A stretch of 64,000 nucleotides of DNA from Chelatococcus sp. YT9 (GTDB taxonomy: Bacteria > Pseudomonadota > Alphaproteobacteria > Rhizobiales > Beijerinckiaceae), in assembly GCF_018398315.1 (NCBI RefSeq), contig NZ_JAHBRW010000001.1, positions 1,546,001-1,610,000 on the forward strand, written 5' to 3'. The notes beneath the pieces were generated by a model. That model saw only the letters and a list, made by a program, of their open reading frames with translations. It was not told the DNA's origin and made no database searches. The first letter of the stretch is position 1; each line of letters opens with the position of its first letter. The position numbers and the translations under genes are program-made. Below are positions 53,790-62,441 of this stretch, piece by piece.

Positions 53790-55164
53790 TCGTATGGCCC
53801 TCCACCTGCGTGAGGCTCGCCCAGTCTGGCGTCGCCCCACTGGCGAAGCCCGGCGTAAAGAGCGGGGCAGTGGGGAGTTCCCCCGCGCCTACGGCCAGCA
53901 CGAAAGCATCGCCCTGACGTTCGTAGAGGCCAGGCATCGCCGCGGCGAACCTGGCGGCCTCGGCGGTCGGCGCCGTGCCAAAGCCGCGGACGTAATGGTG
54001 GCCGTTGCGTTCCACATGGCTGATTCCGAGGCAGGCGACCAGCGCTGTATCCTGCTGTACGCCGAGCCCGGCCTGGCAGGTGAGGTCTTCGCCGGAGACG
54101 AACCAGTGCCCGGCCGCGCCGTCGCGACGGTTCCAGGCCGCCGCCCGCGCGGCGTTGATCAACGACTTGTAAAGGCCTTTGCAGGTCTTTGATGAAACAC
54201 CGCGATAGCCGAGCGCCGCCGCTTTGGGGAAGGCGTCATAGCCGCCGTCGGCTTCGTCGATGATGAAAGGAATGTCGCCCGCGTCCTCGATTGGGGTTAA
54301 AAAGGTGGCGGCGCGGTCAAGGGGCTGCTCAATATAAAGAAGCCTGGACTTAAGCCGGCTGAGGAACGGCTCTTTCCGCAGGGCGGTGGTCAGTTCAGCC
54401 AGGCGGGATCTGTCATATTGCTCGTTTGCATCGAGGCTTGCCAGGAAGTCAGGCACGAGCGCCTCGAGAACCGGCGCCAACGCGCGGAGCCGCGCGCAAT
54501 CCGCTGCCACATCGCCGCTCAGCTTGATCTTGAAATAACGAGGCCGCGCATCGCCAAGTTCGTCCGCCAGCGCATCAGGCGCATCCACAAAGCCGATCGT
54601 GTGGCGAAGACTGACACGAGGCTGAGGGGTGATACCCTGGAGGAATGTATCGATATCCTCCTGCGCCACGTCATTGGTGAGCCGGCTATCGAGTCCGATG
54701 GCATTGGTGCGGAGACCTGTGGCGAGATCGAGTCCGCCGAGCTTCAGGACACCATCGACAATGGCCTTGTCGATCAGCGCCGGGCCGTAAGCACCTGCGA
54801 GGGAGGGAAGGCCAAGCTCGCCGGTCGCCCTGATCTGCTGCTGATAAACCCTGGCATGATGACCGAAGGCGCTCTCCGGGGTGTTCGCAGCCCTGCGATA
54901 GAGACCTGCCGCGGTCGTAAGGCTCAATCGAAGGTCGGCGATGGTGTCTGCCGGGGTCTTGGCCGGGTCCTTGTCGAACCATTTCGGCATCATCATCTCG
55001 GCTGCGACACCGACAGCGCTGCTTCCGTCTCCACTGCTCAGACGCACCCGGACAAAGGCTTGCGGAGCTTCCGTCACCGTCACGGCGCCGAAGCGAAATG
55101 GCAGGCGGAACGCCATGGGGCGTTCGAAAAGCGCAATGTCGTCGATGGTAACGCGAAGGCTCAT
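53779..55164 (-). CDS. Enolase-superfamily (mandelate racemase/MLE type) protein
   Basis: A 461-residue protein. Landmarks of the superfamily barrel are visible: KIK at residues 212-214, Asp245 in SLDANEQYD, Glu279 in YIEQPLD, Asp303-Glu304 in IIDEADGGYD and Lys326 in SSKTCKG. These match the usual base pair and three metal-binding acids. It is longer than the typical ~380 residues. It should abstract a proton next to a carboxylate (racemisation, dehydration or cycloisomerisation). It follows an ABC importer operon by 7 bp, so its substrate is probably the imported compound. Confidence 0.82.
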   Translation of the reverse strand: MSLRVTIDDIALFERPMAFRLPFRFGAVTVTEAPQAFVRVRLSSGDGSSAVGVAAEMMMPKWFDKDPAKTPADTIADLRLSLTTAAGLYRRAANTPESAFGHHARVYQQQIRATGELGLPSLAGAYGPALIDKAIVDGVLKLGGLDLATGLRTNAIGLDSRLTNDVAQEDIDTFLQGITPQPRVSLRHTIGFVDAPDALADELGDARPRYFKIKLSGDVAADCARLRALAPVLEALVPDFLASLDANEQYDRSRLAELTTALRKEPFLSRLKSRLLYIEQPLDRAATFLTPIEDAGDIPFIIDEADGGYDAFPKAAALGYRGVSSKTCKGLYKSLINAARAAAWNRRDGAAGHWFVSGEDLTCQAGLGVQQDTALVACLGISHVERNGHHYVRGFGTAPTAEAARFAAAMPGLYERQGDAFVLAVGAGELPTAPLFTPGFASGATPDWASLTQVEGHTNVA

Positions 55165-55171
55165 AATGCTC

Positions 55172-55990
55172 TCAGTCGAGATGCCCGCGCGCGTAGAAAT
55201 GCCCGCGAATGGTCTGGGTCAGCGAACTGAACAGGGGATTGCCCATGTCTTCGAGGCGGCGCGGGCGCGGCAGCTCAACGTCGTAAATAGCGGCGATCGT
55301 CCCGGGCCGCTCCGACATGACGACGACGCGATCGGCAAGGAAGACGGCTTCCGGGATGGAATGCGTGATGAGCAGGATCGTCTTGCGCGTTTCCTGATGG
55401 ATGCGCTGCAGCTCGAGGTTCATGCGCTCGCGCGTCAAGGCATCAAGCGCGCCGAAAGGTTCGTCCATCAGCACGATCTTCGGATCATGCACCAGCGCGC
55501 GGCAGATGGACGTGCGCTGCTGCATGCCACCCGACAATTGCCAGGGGTATTTGTTTTCAAAACCCTCCAGGCCGGCGGTCTTGAGGAGCTTGCGCGCCCG
55601 CTCAAGATGGGAGGCGCGGTCGAGCTTCCGCACCTCGACAGGCATCATCACATTGCGCAGCACAGAACGCCAAGCGAGCAGAACCGGGCTCTGGAACACG
55701 ATGCCAACGTCATCTGGCGGCTCTGTGACGGCCTTGCCTTCTATAAGGATCTCGCCGGCAGTCGGCGGGATCAGGCCGGCGACAAGCTTGAGCAAAGTGG
55801 ACTTGCCGCAGCCGGAGGGGCCCACGACGGCGACGAACTCGCCGTCGTGGATGTCGAGATCGATTGGCTTCAACGAGGGTACGTCGCCATCGCGAGTGCG
55901 GTAAGTCTTCTGCAGACCTCTGACCTCGATAAGCCGCCGTTTGGCCTTTGGCTCATCCATTCCGTTCACCACTCTCAACGACAGCGACAT
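55172..55990 (-). CDS. ABC transporter ATPase, SsuB/TauB type
   Basis: A 272-residue ATPase. Walker A is GPSGCGKSTLL, the Q-loop is near FQSPVLLAWRSVLRNVMMPVE, the signature is LSGGMQQR and Walker B is IVLMDEPFGALD. This fits the nitrate/sulfonate/taurine import family. GGGGGAGG immediately precedes the ATG. It energises the permease and binding protein encoded upstream. Confidence 0.94.
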   Translation of the reverse strand: MSLSLRVVNGMDEPKAKRRLIEVRGLQKTYRTRDGDVPSLKPIDLDIHDGEFVAVVGPSGCGKSTLLKLVAGLIPPTAGEILIEGKAVTEPPDDVGIVFQSPVLLAWRSVLRNVMMPVEVRKLDRASHLERARKLLKTAGLEGFENKYPWQLSGGMQQRTSICRALVHDPKIVLMDEPFGALDALTRERMNLELQRIHQETRKTILLITHSIPEAVFLADRVVVMSERPGTIAAIYDVELPRPRRLEDMGNPLFSSLTQTIRGHFYARGHLD

Positions 55991-56060
55991 ACGTCCTCCC
56001 CCGGCGAGCCTGTTGATCTCAATCCATGGTCTGTACTTCGTGAGACCTTGGGCGATTTAC

Positions 56061-57074
56061 TCAGCCGCCAGCGGCCTTTGGCAAGTAATCGCGGCTATAG
56101 AAGCTCTTTACGTCGTTCTTGGCAGAAGCCTCGAGGCCACCATACTCAACAAGCAGATTGACGGAATCGATCATGTTCTGGTCGGTGACGTGGAAAGGTG
56201 GCAGGTTCTTGGTCTCCGCCGTGCGATAGAGCGGGATGGTGAGCTCGAACCCTTCCTTGAGCGTCCCCGGCTGGCCGGCCTTGGGCAGGGCCTTGAGGAT
56301 AGCCTGGACGGCCCCGTCCGGATCCTTTTCCGCGGCGAGAATGGCCTTGGTGGTGGCGGCCATGAAGCGTCGCGTCAGGTCCTCGTTCTTCTTGAGGAAG
56401 TCGCGATTGGCAATAATGCCGGAGGACACCAGGTGAATGCCGTAATCTGCGAACATGATGGGAAAGACGTCCTTGCCGGTCGCATCCTTGATTTTCATGC
56501 TCTGGTCCATCGAATAGCCGAGAAGGGCATCCGCCTGGCCACTGATGACAGCGTTAAGCTTGGTCTGTGCGTCGCCGGAGAGGATTTTCATCTCGTTCTC
56601 CTTCAGACCGGCGCTCTTGAGAAAGAGCGGCCAGATCTGCGACATGGAATCGCCCGGCGTGGTTGCGATGGTCTTGCCTTTCAGGTCTTCCGGCTTGCGC
56701 ATGTTCTTGTCAGAAAAGCCCATGACCGACATGGGGCTTGTCTGCAGCAGCACACCCGGCGACGTGACCGGCGCGCCCTTGGCCGCGGCGCGGATCATGG
56801 TGGCCACGTCGGCATAGCCGAAGGTTGCCGTATTGGCCGCTACCGCCTGGATGGTGACGGCGGAGCCGCGACCTTCCTGGATGTCGAGGTCGATGCCCTC
56901 GGCGGCATAGAAGCCCTTCTCCTTGCCATAGTAGAACGGCGCGTGCTCACCGTAGACATACCAATTGAGCATCAGCGTGACCTTGTCGGCCGCTGCTGCG
57001 GGAAGAACGAACGAGGGAGCCGCCAATGCAGCGGCGCCTGCGAGTATCGATTTAAGAACAGATCGTCTCAACAT
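56061..57074 (-). CDS. ABC transporter substrate-binding protein, SsuA/NMT1 type
   Basis: A 337-residue periplasmic protein. The signal peptide ends in VLPAAAA. The NMT1/THI5-like fold is marked by VTLMLNWYVYGEHAPFYYGKEKGFYAAEGIDLDIQEG, GKTIATTPGDSMSQIWPLF and VISGQADALLGYS. Members bind thiamine precursors, sulfonates, taurine or aromatic compounds; the ligand here is open. GGAGGA lies 7 bases before the ATG. Confidence 0.92.
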   Translation of the reverse strand: MLRRSVLKSILAGAAALAAPSFVLPAAAADKVTLMLNWYVYGEHAPFYYGKEKGFYAAEGIDLDIQEGRGSAVTIQAVAANTATFGYADVATMIRAAAKGAPVTSPGVLLQTSPMSVMGFSDKNMRKPEDLKGKTIATTPGDSMSQIWPLFLKSAGLKENEMKILSGDAQTKLNAVISGQADALLGYSMDQSMKIKDATGKDVFPIMFADYGIHLVSSGIIANRDFLKKNEDLTRRFMAATTKAILAAEKDPDGAVQAILKALPKAGQPGTLKEGFELTIPLYRTAETKNLPPFHVTDQNMIDSVNLLVEYGGLEASAKNDVKSFYSRDYLPKAAGG

Positions 57075-57141
57075 AACTCATTCCTCCGGTAATGGCGGTC
57101 CGCCTTCTCTGTGGCGGTTACGCAAGTGGACTTAATGGGCG

Positions 57142-57948
57142 TCAAGCAGTTGCGAAGAATTCCTGCCGCTGGCTGGCATGCCAGGGGATAGCGAAGCGCT
57201 CGATCAGATCGACGACCCAGAACAGGATGACGCCGATCGCTGCGAGCAGCACGAGCGCCGCGAACATCGTCGGCAGTTCGAAATTGCCGATCGAGCGCTG
57301 CAGCACGAAGCCAAGTCCCGAATTGGCGCCGACGAACTCGCCGACCACCGCGCCGACAACGGCAAGCGTCACGGAAACCTTGAGGCCGGCAAATATCGCC
57401 GGCATGGCGTGGGGAAGCTTCACCATCACGAAGGATTGCAACCACGAGGCTTTCATGGCGCGGGCGAGATCCCGCATGTCCGGATCGAGAGACTTGAAGC
57501 CCTGCACGCCGGAGACGATGACGGGAAACACCCCGAGCAGAAAGGCCGAAATGACCTTCGGCGTCATGCCAAAGCCGAACCACACCACGAAAAGCGGCGC
57601 GATGGCGACCTTCGGGATTGATTGAGAGAAAACCAGCAACGGATAGAGATAGGACTCGATCGTGCGCGATCCCGCGATGAGCATCGCAAGCGGTATGCCG
57701 ATGGCCGCCGACAGCAGGAAGCCCCCGATTGTCGCGAGCGTGGTCGGCACGCTTTCGGCCAAAAGCATCGGCCCCTCAGCGCGGAAAGCCTTGATGACGT
57801 CAATCGGCGCCGGGATCAGGTAGGGCGGAATATTGAGCAGCCTGACCGTGACGTCCCAGAGCACGATCAAGAGAACGAGCAAGCCAAGCGGCCTGACCCA
57901 GGGCGAATCCACAATGCGAGCGAGCGTACGGACCGACGTGGTCGCCAT
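57142..57948 (-). CDS. ABC transporter permease, SsuC/TauC type
   Basis: A 268-residue inner-membrane permease with six predicted segments. The coupling loop reads MRDLARAMKASWLQSFVMVKLPHAMPAIFAGLKV. GGAGG lies 7 bases before the ATG. First gene of the importer operon that continues with the binding protein, ATPase, enolase-type protein and TetR regulator. Confidence 0.93.
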   Translation of the reverse strand: MATTSVRTLARIVDSPWVRPLGLLVLLIVLWDVTVRLLNIPPYLIPAPIDVIKAFRAEGPMLLAESVPTTLATIGGFLLSAAIGIPLAMLIAGSRTIESYLYPLLVFSQSIPKVAIAPLFVVWFGFGMTPKVISAFLLGVFPVIVSGVQGFKSLDPDMRDLARAMKASWLQSFVMVKLPHAMPAIFAGLKVSVTLAVVGAVVGEFVGANSGLGFVLQRSIGNFELPTMFAALVLLAAIGVILFWVVDLIERFAIPWHASQRQEFFATA

Positions 57949-58486
57949 CCAGTAACCTCCACCAGAGCGTTTCCCAGACTGCGCTTTCCGCGCATGTTGT
58001 AACTAACTGGTGATTTACTCAGGCGGACGCACGGGTGTCAAGCGAACGAGCGAGGACCTCGACCAAAGTCGTAGGTGACGCCCTCTGCCGCTAACGCTGG
58101 AGCCGCGTTCTCGGCGCGACGGCACATGGTGCGCGTCCGTCGCTCTTCCCTCTGGATCTCGTTCCCGTCGCTGCGCGACGCCGGCAATGACGCGCTGCGG
58201 ATGAAAAAAGGGGAACCGCCGCCCGCTGAGCCCTCCCTCCAGCGGAGAGCGGCCTCGCGCCAGCGAGGTCGGGTGGGGCACCCCGGCCGGAAAAGGTAAG
58301 CGTGTTGCCCGTCCGGCCTGGTCAAGCACCAGAGCCACCACCGGGCGCCCGAGGCGCACCTCCCCACAGCGGGATCAGCGCGTCGCCAATGCAGCGTGCC
58401 ATACCCGGCGGGCCGCGCTGCAGGCCGGGAAGGGGATCCATGGAAATGGGAACTCAGAGAACGAGGCCGACCGCTCGCCGATCCGC
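57949..58486. other. Non-coding GC-rich region
   Basis: A 538-bp gap between the importer operon start and the end of the M81 gene. The middle (about 58205-58300) has CCTCCCTCCAGCGGAGAGCG followed by GAGGTCGGGTGGGGCACC. This wording I associate with dispersed non-coding repeats in Hyphomicrobiales, from memory only. Open frames there overlap on both strands and look non-coding. Confidence 0.45.
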
Positions 58487-59974
58487 TTACATATCGTCGA
58501 GCGGATACAGCGGACGCGTCACATTCATGAGCTTGAGGCGGCGCAGGTTGCAGGCGCTGGCGCCCGGGGTGTCGCCGGCGAGGATGCGCGCGGCGAAGGG
58601 GGCATAGGATACGCGGAAATGCGAGGGCGACTTGGCGAAAGCCAGCGCCGGATAGCGCAGGTCGAGACCGAAGGCCGTATAGACGCCGGTGTCCCATTCA
58701 AAACCGCCGAGGCTGCGCAGCACGAGCCTGATCGCGCCGATGTGGACCACTGCGGTTGGCCCCTGGTGCGTCTCCAGCCCCGCCGCACCCGCATCGCGCA
58801 TGACATAGGTCCCGTCAGAGAGGCTGCGCACGATGCCGGTGATCTCGACCGGCTCGCCCGCTGACAGGGAATGGCCGACCGAGAGCGTCACCTTGGCACC
58901 GGGGCCGGCGGCGAAGGCTTTCTGCACGGCGGGCGCATCGCGCAGCGTGATATAAGTCATGCGCTCGGCCTTGTCGGCGCCGAGGGCCAGCAGCCGTTTC
59001 AGGATGGTGGGATCGTCGGCGGGGGCCCCGCTGGTCGGCGCGTCGCCACCATCGCCTACGACGGTAAGCCCGGGCGAACCCAGCCCGATGCGAATGACTT
59101 CGTCGATCGGTATGAGATCCGGCTCGAAGTCGCCGCGCGCCGCCCAGGCGAGATCGGCGAGGTGGTTGGCCGCGCCGGCCGCCGCCCCGCTGTCGCCATC
59201 GGCGCAGACGAGGGCCGCGAAGCCGAGATCCGGGACGTCGAGCCAAGGCTGAACGGGGAACAGCGAGGCGTGCAGCACATTGGCGTCCCGCTCCTCCGCT
59301 CGGCGGGCTTCGGCGACGATGGCTGTCAGCGGGCCGTCGTCGGTCCGGCAGCGCACCGGGCTCAGCAGGAGAGGACGTTTTGCGAAGGCCATGACCGGGC
59401 GGCGGCGCCCCGCGAGCACCTCCATCATGAGGTCAGCGACCCGCACCCCCGTGTCGAACATGTCGATATGGGGATACTCCCGATAACCGATGAGGAAGAC
59501 GTTCGGCTGCAGCATGCGTTCGGTGATATGGCCGTGCAGGTCGAGCGACACCCCGATGGGCAGGTCTGGATGCGCCGCGCGCACGCGCTCCAGGATTTCG
59601 CCTTCGGCATCGCCATTGTCCTCGACGGCCATGGAGCCGTGCAGCGCCAGGAGGATTCCGTCGAGAGGACCGGCGTCACGAAGGCGCTGCAACAATTCCC
59701 CGAGGATAGCCTCGAAGGTGTCGCGGGTCAGTGCCCCGCTCGATGCTGCATGGGTGGCGAGCAGGGGGACCGGCGTCGCACCCGCCGCCGCGAGCACGCT
59801 GAGAAAACCCGGCACCTCGACGCGGGCGGTGCCGTAGCCCGTGAGAACATCTGCGCCGCGTCTGAGATAGTGCGCCTCGAAATCGGCCACTGTCGTGGGG
59901 GTTGGCGAGAAGGTGTTGGTCTCCTGCATGAAGCAGCCGACCGCTATTCTTTTGCCCGCGCCATTCCCCGCCAT
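58487..59974 (-). CDS. M81-family metallopeptidase (MlrC-like)
   Basis: A 495-residue protein of peptidase family M81, named for microcystinase MlrC, which cleaves linear peptides. The N-terminal domain shows GCFMQETNTFSPTPTT, GILLALHGSMAVED, GVSLDLHGHITERM and GYREYPHIDMFDTG, giving the expected Asp/His zinc ligands. The C-terminal domain begins near VVGDGGDAPTSGAP. These genes commonly sit beside dipeptide-type importers and here a binding protein is encoded 2.5 kb away. The ATG at 59974 has GAGAGG just upstream; a start six codons earlier is possible. Confidence 0.92.
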   Translation of the reverse strand: MAGNGAGKRIAVGCFMQETNTFSPTPTTVADFEAHYLRRGADVLTGYGTARVEVPGFLSVLAAAGATPVPLLATHAASSGALTRDTFEAILGELLQRLRDAGPLDGILLALHGSMAVEDNGDAEGEILERVRAAHPDLPIGVSLDLHGHITERMLQPNVFLIGYREYPHIDMFDTGVRVADLMMEVLAGRRRPVMAFAKRPLLLSPVRCRTDDGPLTAIVAEARRAEERDANVLHASLFPVQPWLDVPDLGFAALVCADGDSGAAAGAANHLADLAWAARGDFEPDLIPIDEVIRIGLGSPGLTVVGDGGDAPTSGAPADDPTILKRLLALGADKAERMTYITLRDAPAVQKAFAAGPGAKVTLSVGHSLSAGEPVEITGIVRSLSDGTYVMRDAGAAGLETHQGPTAVVHIGAIRLVLRSLGGFEWDTGVYTAFGLDLRYPALAFAKSPSHFRVSYAPFAARILAGDTPGASACNLRRLKLMNVTRPLYPLDDM

Positions 59975-60006
59975 CGGCCTCTCCCCTCTCATCGTTCAGT
60001 GTGCCG

Positions 60007-61341
60007 TTACAGGCTCATCTCGCTCTTGACCTCACGCGCGGCGCCGGCGACGGCAGCGAGTGTTTCGTCAATGACGGCATCGTCATGCTCGCTCGAGAGG
60101 AACCACGCCCCGCGTTCCAGCGCACGCACGCCCCGTTTCAGCAGTGCCGTGGTGAAAGCCACATAGGCCTGACGATTGACGCGGGTGAGATCGCGATAGT
60201 CGCGTGCGGGCTCGCTCAGCCCGAGGGCCACGTGGAACACCTGCGGATAACCAGCCACCGAGGCCGGTATGCCGGCTTCGGCGAGAGCATCGCGCATGCC
60301 GTTCATCAGACGGGTGCCGCGGGTTTCCAACGTGGCGAACAGCTCCGGTGTCAGCGCCTTGAGCGTCGCGACGGTAGCCGCCATCGAGAGGCACTGCGCA
60401 TTATAGGTGCCGCCATGGACGACGCCGCCCGTCGCGAAGAGGTCGAGCAGGTCGGCACGGCCGGCCAGTGCGGCCACGGGGAAGCCGTTGGCGATGGCCT
60501 TGCCGAAGGTGGCGAGATCCGGGGTTACGCCGAAGCGCTTCTGGGCGCCGCCTGGCGAGAGGCGGAAACCTGTGATCACCTCGTCAAAGATCAGAATGGT
60601 GCCTGTCCGGGTGCAGGCTTCGCGCACGCCTTCGAGATAACCTGATGCGGGGTGAATGGCGCCGGCGTTGCACATGGCCGCTTCCATGATGACGCCGGCC
60701 ACGTCGCCCTTGGCGAGCCGCGCTTCGAGCCGCTCCAGATTATTCCACGCCATCACCTCGATACCGCCGGCGGCCTCAGCCTCCTGGCCGACGCTGCCTG
60801 CGACCGGCACAGGCGCATCCTCGGGTCCCGCGGCGTTGAGGGCCGGCGCTGTCGACCACAGAATATTGTCGAACCAGCCGTGATAGTGGCCCTCGAACTT
60901 GAGAATGATGCGGCGGCCGGTTGCGGCCCGCGCCAGCCTGAGCGCGCCTTGCACGGCTTCTGATCCGGAGGAGCCGAAGCGCACGCGCTCGGCACAGGGC
61001 ACCATTTCGCAGACCCGCCGCGCGGCCTCTGTTTCCACCGCGCTCTGCCCGGCGAAGAGGATGCCCCTGTCGGCTTGTGCCTTCACCGCATCGCGCACGC
61101 CGGCGGGGCTGTGGCCGAGGATCATCGGCCCCATGCCGAGGTAATAGTCGATCAGCCGGTTGCCATCGATATCGAACAGGTAAGGCCCCTCGCCGCGCTC
61201 GAAGACGAGCGGCGTCGGCGCGATGCCGAGGCGGAAGTTGCTGCTGACACCGCCGGGCAGCCATCGCATGTTGTCCTTGATCTGCCGGGCTGAACCATCG
61301 AACGAAAGGGGCGAACGGGAGATAGATGAGCTGGCGGACAC
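60007..61341 (-). CDS. Class III aminotransferase (glutamate-1-semialdehyde aminomutase-like)
   Basis: A 444-residue PLP enzyme. The pattern is GVSSNFRLGIAPTPLVFERGEGPYLFDIDGN, RFGSSGSEAVQGALRLARAATGR, HYHGWFDN, FDEVITGFRLSPGG and the PLP Lys in TFGKAIANGFP. It resembles HemL, but the setting beside an M81 peptidase, an IclR regulator and an importer points to catabolic transamination of an amino acid. GTG at 61341 with GGGAAA 8 bases upstream is used; the frame is open further upstream. 32 bp separate it from the M81 gene. Confidence 0.88.
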   Translation of the reverse strand: MSASSSISRSPLSFDGSARQIKDNMRWLPGGVSSNFRLGIAPTPLVFERGEGPYLFDIDGNRLIDYYLGMGPMILGHSPAGVRDAVKAQADRGILFAGQSAVETEAARRVCEMVPCAERVRFGSSGSEAVQGALRLARAATGRRIILKFEGHYHGWFDNILWSTAPALNAAGPEDAPVPVAGSVGQEAEAAGGIEVMAWNNLERLEARLAKGDVAGVIMEAAMCNAGAIHPASGYLEGVREACTRTGTILIFDEVITGFRLSPGGAQKRFGVTPDLATFGKAIANGFPVAALAGRADLLDLFATGGVVHGGTYNAQCLSMAATVATLKALTPELFATLETRGTRLMNGMRDALAEAGIPASVAGYPQVFHVALGLSEPARDYRDLTRVNRQAYVAFTTALLKRGVRALERGAWFLSSEHDDAVIDETLAAVAGAAREVKSEMSL

Positions 61342-61475
61342 GATCGGCGTTTCCCACGGTTGTGCATCGTAAGCCAAGCAGACCAAAGCTCCATTTTCTT
61401 GTAAAGGAACATTGGTTTCGTCCCGCGGAAAAATCTGGTATCGCAGATGTGCTCTGTCGGACAAGGACGAAGACG

Positions 61476-62285
61476 ATGCCAACAACGCCCAACAATTACA
61501 TCGTGCAGCCCGTCTTCAAGGCGCTGAGGGTGCTGGAGCTGGTCGCCGAGAAGGGGCACGACGTCTCGCTGACCGAGGTAGCCTCTGAACTCAAGATGCC
61601 CAAGACGACCGTCTTCCGTTACCTTCAAACGCTGACGGCCGCCTCCTTCCTGCGCCATGATGCGCAGAAGGATCGCTATGGCGTGGGCGGCCGTTTCCGC
61701 AGTCTCGCTCGGATCGACAAGAGCCTGCATGGCTTGAGGACGTTGGCTTTGCCGGAAATGCAGCGGCTGCTCGACATCTTCAACGAGACGATCAATCTCG
61801 CCATCGTCTCGGAGGGACACGTGGTTTATGTCGAGATGCTGGAGGCCAAGCGTGCTCTGCGGATGCAAGCTCGCTTGGGAGATCGCCATCCCATGCACTC
61901 GACCTCTCTCGGCAAGGCAATCCTCGCCTTTCTGCCCGAAGACGAGCGCAAGAGCTTTCTGGCGACGCCGCTGGATTTGAAGACGATCAATACCGTCACG
62001 GACCGCATGGCCCTGTCGAGGCAGCTCGCCGACATCAGGCGCCGTGGCTATGCGATCGAGACCGGCGAGAACGAGGATGGCTCCATGTGCATCGGGGTGC
62101 CGATCTTCGATGAGGATGCTTACCCCGTCGCGGCGCTCAGCCTCTCGGCGCCAGAGCGCCGCATGAGCACCGAGATCACGGTGGAGGCGGTGGCCATGCT
62201 GCGCAAGGCCGCGGCAGCGGTTTCCACGGCGCTCGGCTATGCTCCGGAAGCGAGGCCGGCACCGTCCTCAGCTGCGGCGGGTTGA
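61476..62285 (+). CDS. IclR-family transcriptional regulator
   Basis: A 269-residue regulator. The N-terminal winged helix includes FKALRVLELVAEKGHDVSLTEVASELKMPKTTVFRYLQTL. The C-terminal effector domain has HPMHSTSLGKAILAFLPEDE and GYAIETGENEDGSMCIGVPIFDE. AAGGA precedes the ATG at 61476, which is chosen over an earlier in-frame start. It is divergent from the aminotransferase gene and upstream of the binding-protein gene, so it probably controls both. Confidence 0.93.
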   Translation: MPTTPNNYIVQPVFKALRVLELVAEKGHDVSLTEVASELKMPKTTVFRYLQTLTAASFLRHDAQKDRYGVGGRFRSLARIDKSLHGLRTLALPEMQRLLDIFNETINLAIVSEGHVVYVEMLEAKRALRMQARLGDRHPMHSTSLGKAILAFLPEDERKSFLATPLDLKTINTVTDRMALSRQLADIRRRGYAIETGENEDGSMCIGVPIFDEDAYPVAALSLSAPERRMSTEITVEAVAMLRKAAAAVSTALGYAPEARPAPSSAAAG

Positions 62286-62304
62286 AACCGAAGGTTTTCG
62301 GTTT
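62285..62304 (+). terminator. Stem-loop at the end of the IclR gene
   Basis: AAACCGAA pairs perfectly with TTCGGTTT around four bases, starting on the last base of the stop codon. T-rich sequence follows (TTTGCGTTT). A modest intrinsic terminator, or an operator for the next promoter. Confidence 0.5.
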
Positions 62305-62332
62305 GCGTTTCGCGTGAAGAAACACCGCGTTC

Positions 62333-62361
62333 TTGACACGAACCGGAGCCAGTCCCTAGCT
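62333..62361 (+). promoter_or_regulatory. Sigma-70-type promoter of binding-protein gene
   Basis: TTGACA at 62333-62338 and CTAGCT at 62356-62361 are separated by 17 bp. This fits the housekeeping promoter pattern of alphaproteobacteria, where the -10 box is often CTA-rich. It lies about 80 bp before the start of the next gene. Confidence 0.55.
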
Positions 62362-62441
62362 TCGGGGCAATGCGTCCATCCGCGCATGCTCAAAAACCGC
62401 GGCGTCCTGGATGGTCCGAGCAGCAGAGGGAACCTTGGATC

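Noticed and set aside
57949-58486. Protein-coding gene in the GC-rich gap
   Set aside because: Several frames on both strands are open at once, none with a ribosome site or domain; repeat-like wording suggests non-coding DNA.
58871-60166. 431-codon open frame opposite the M81 gene
   Set aside because: The M81 motifs lie on the minus strand; the plus-strand frame has no recognisable domain.
60007-61341. hemL (heme biosynthesis aminomutase)
   Set aside because: Family resemblance is real, but the neighbours are catabolic and regulatory genes, so a heme role is not supported.
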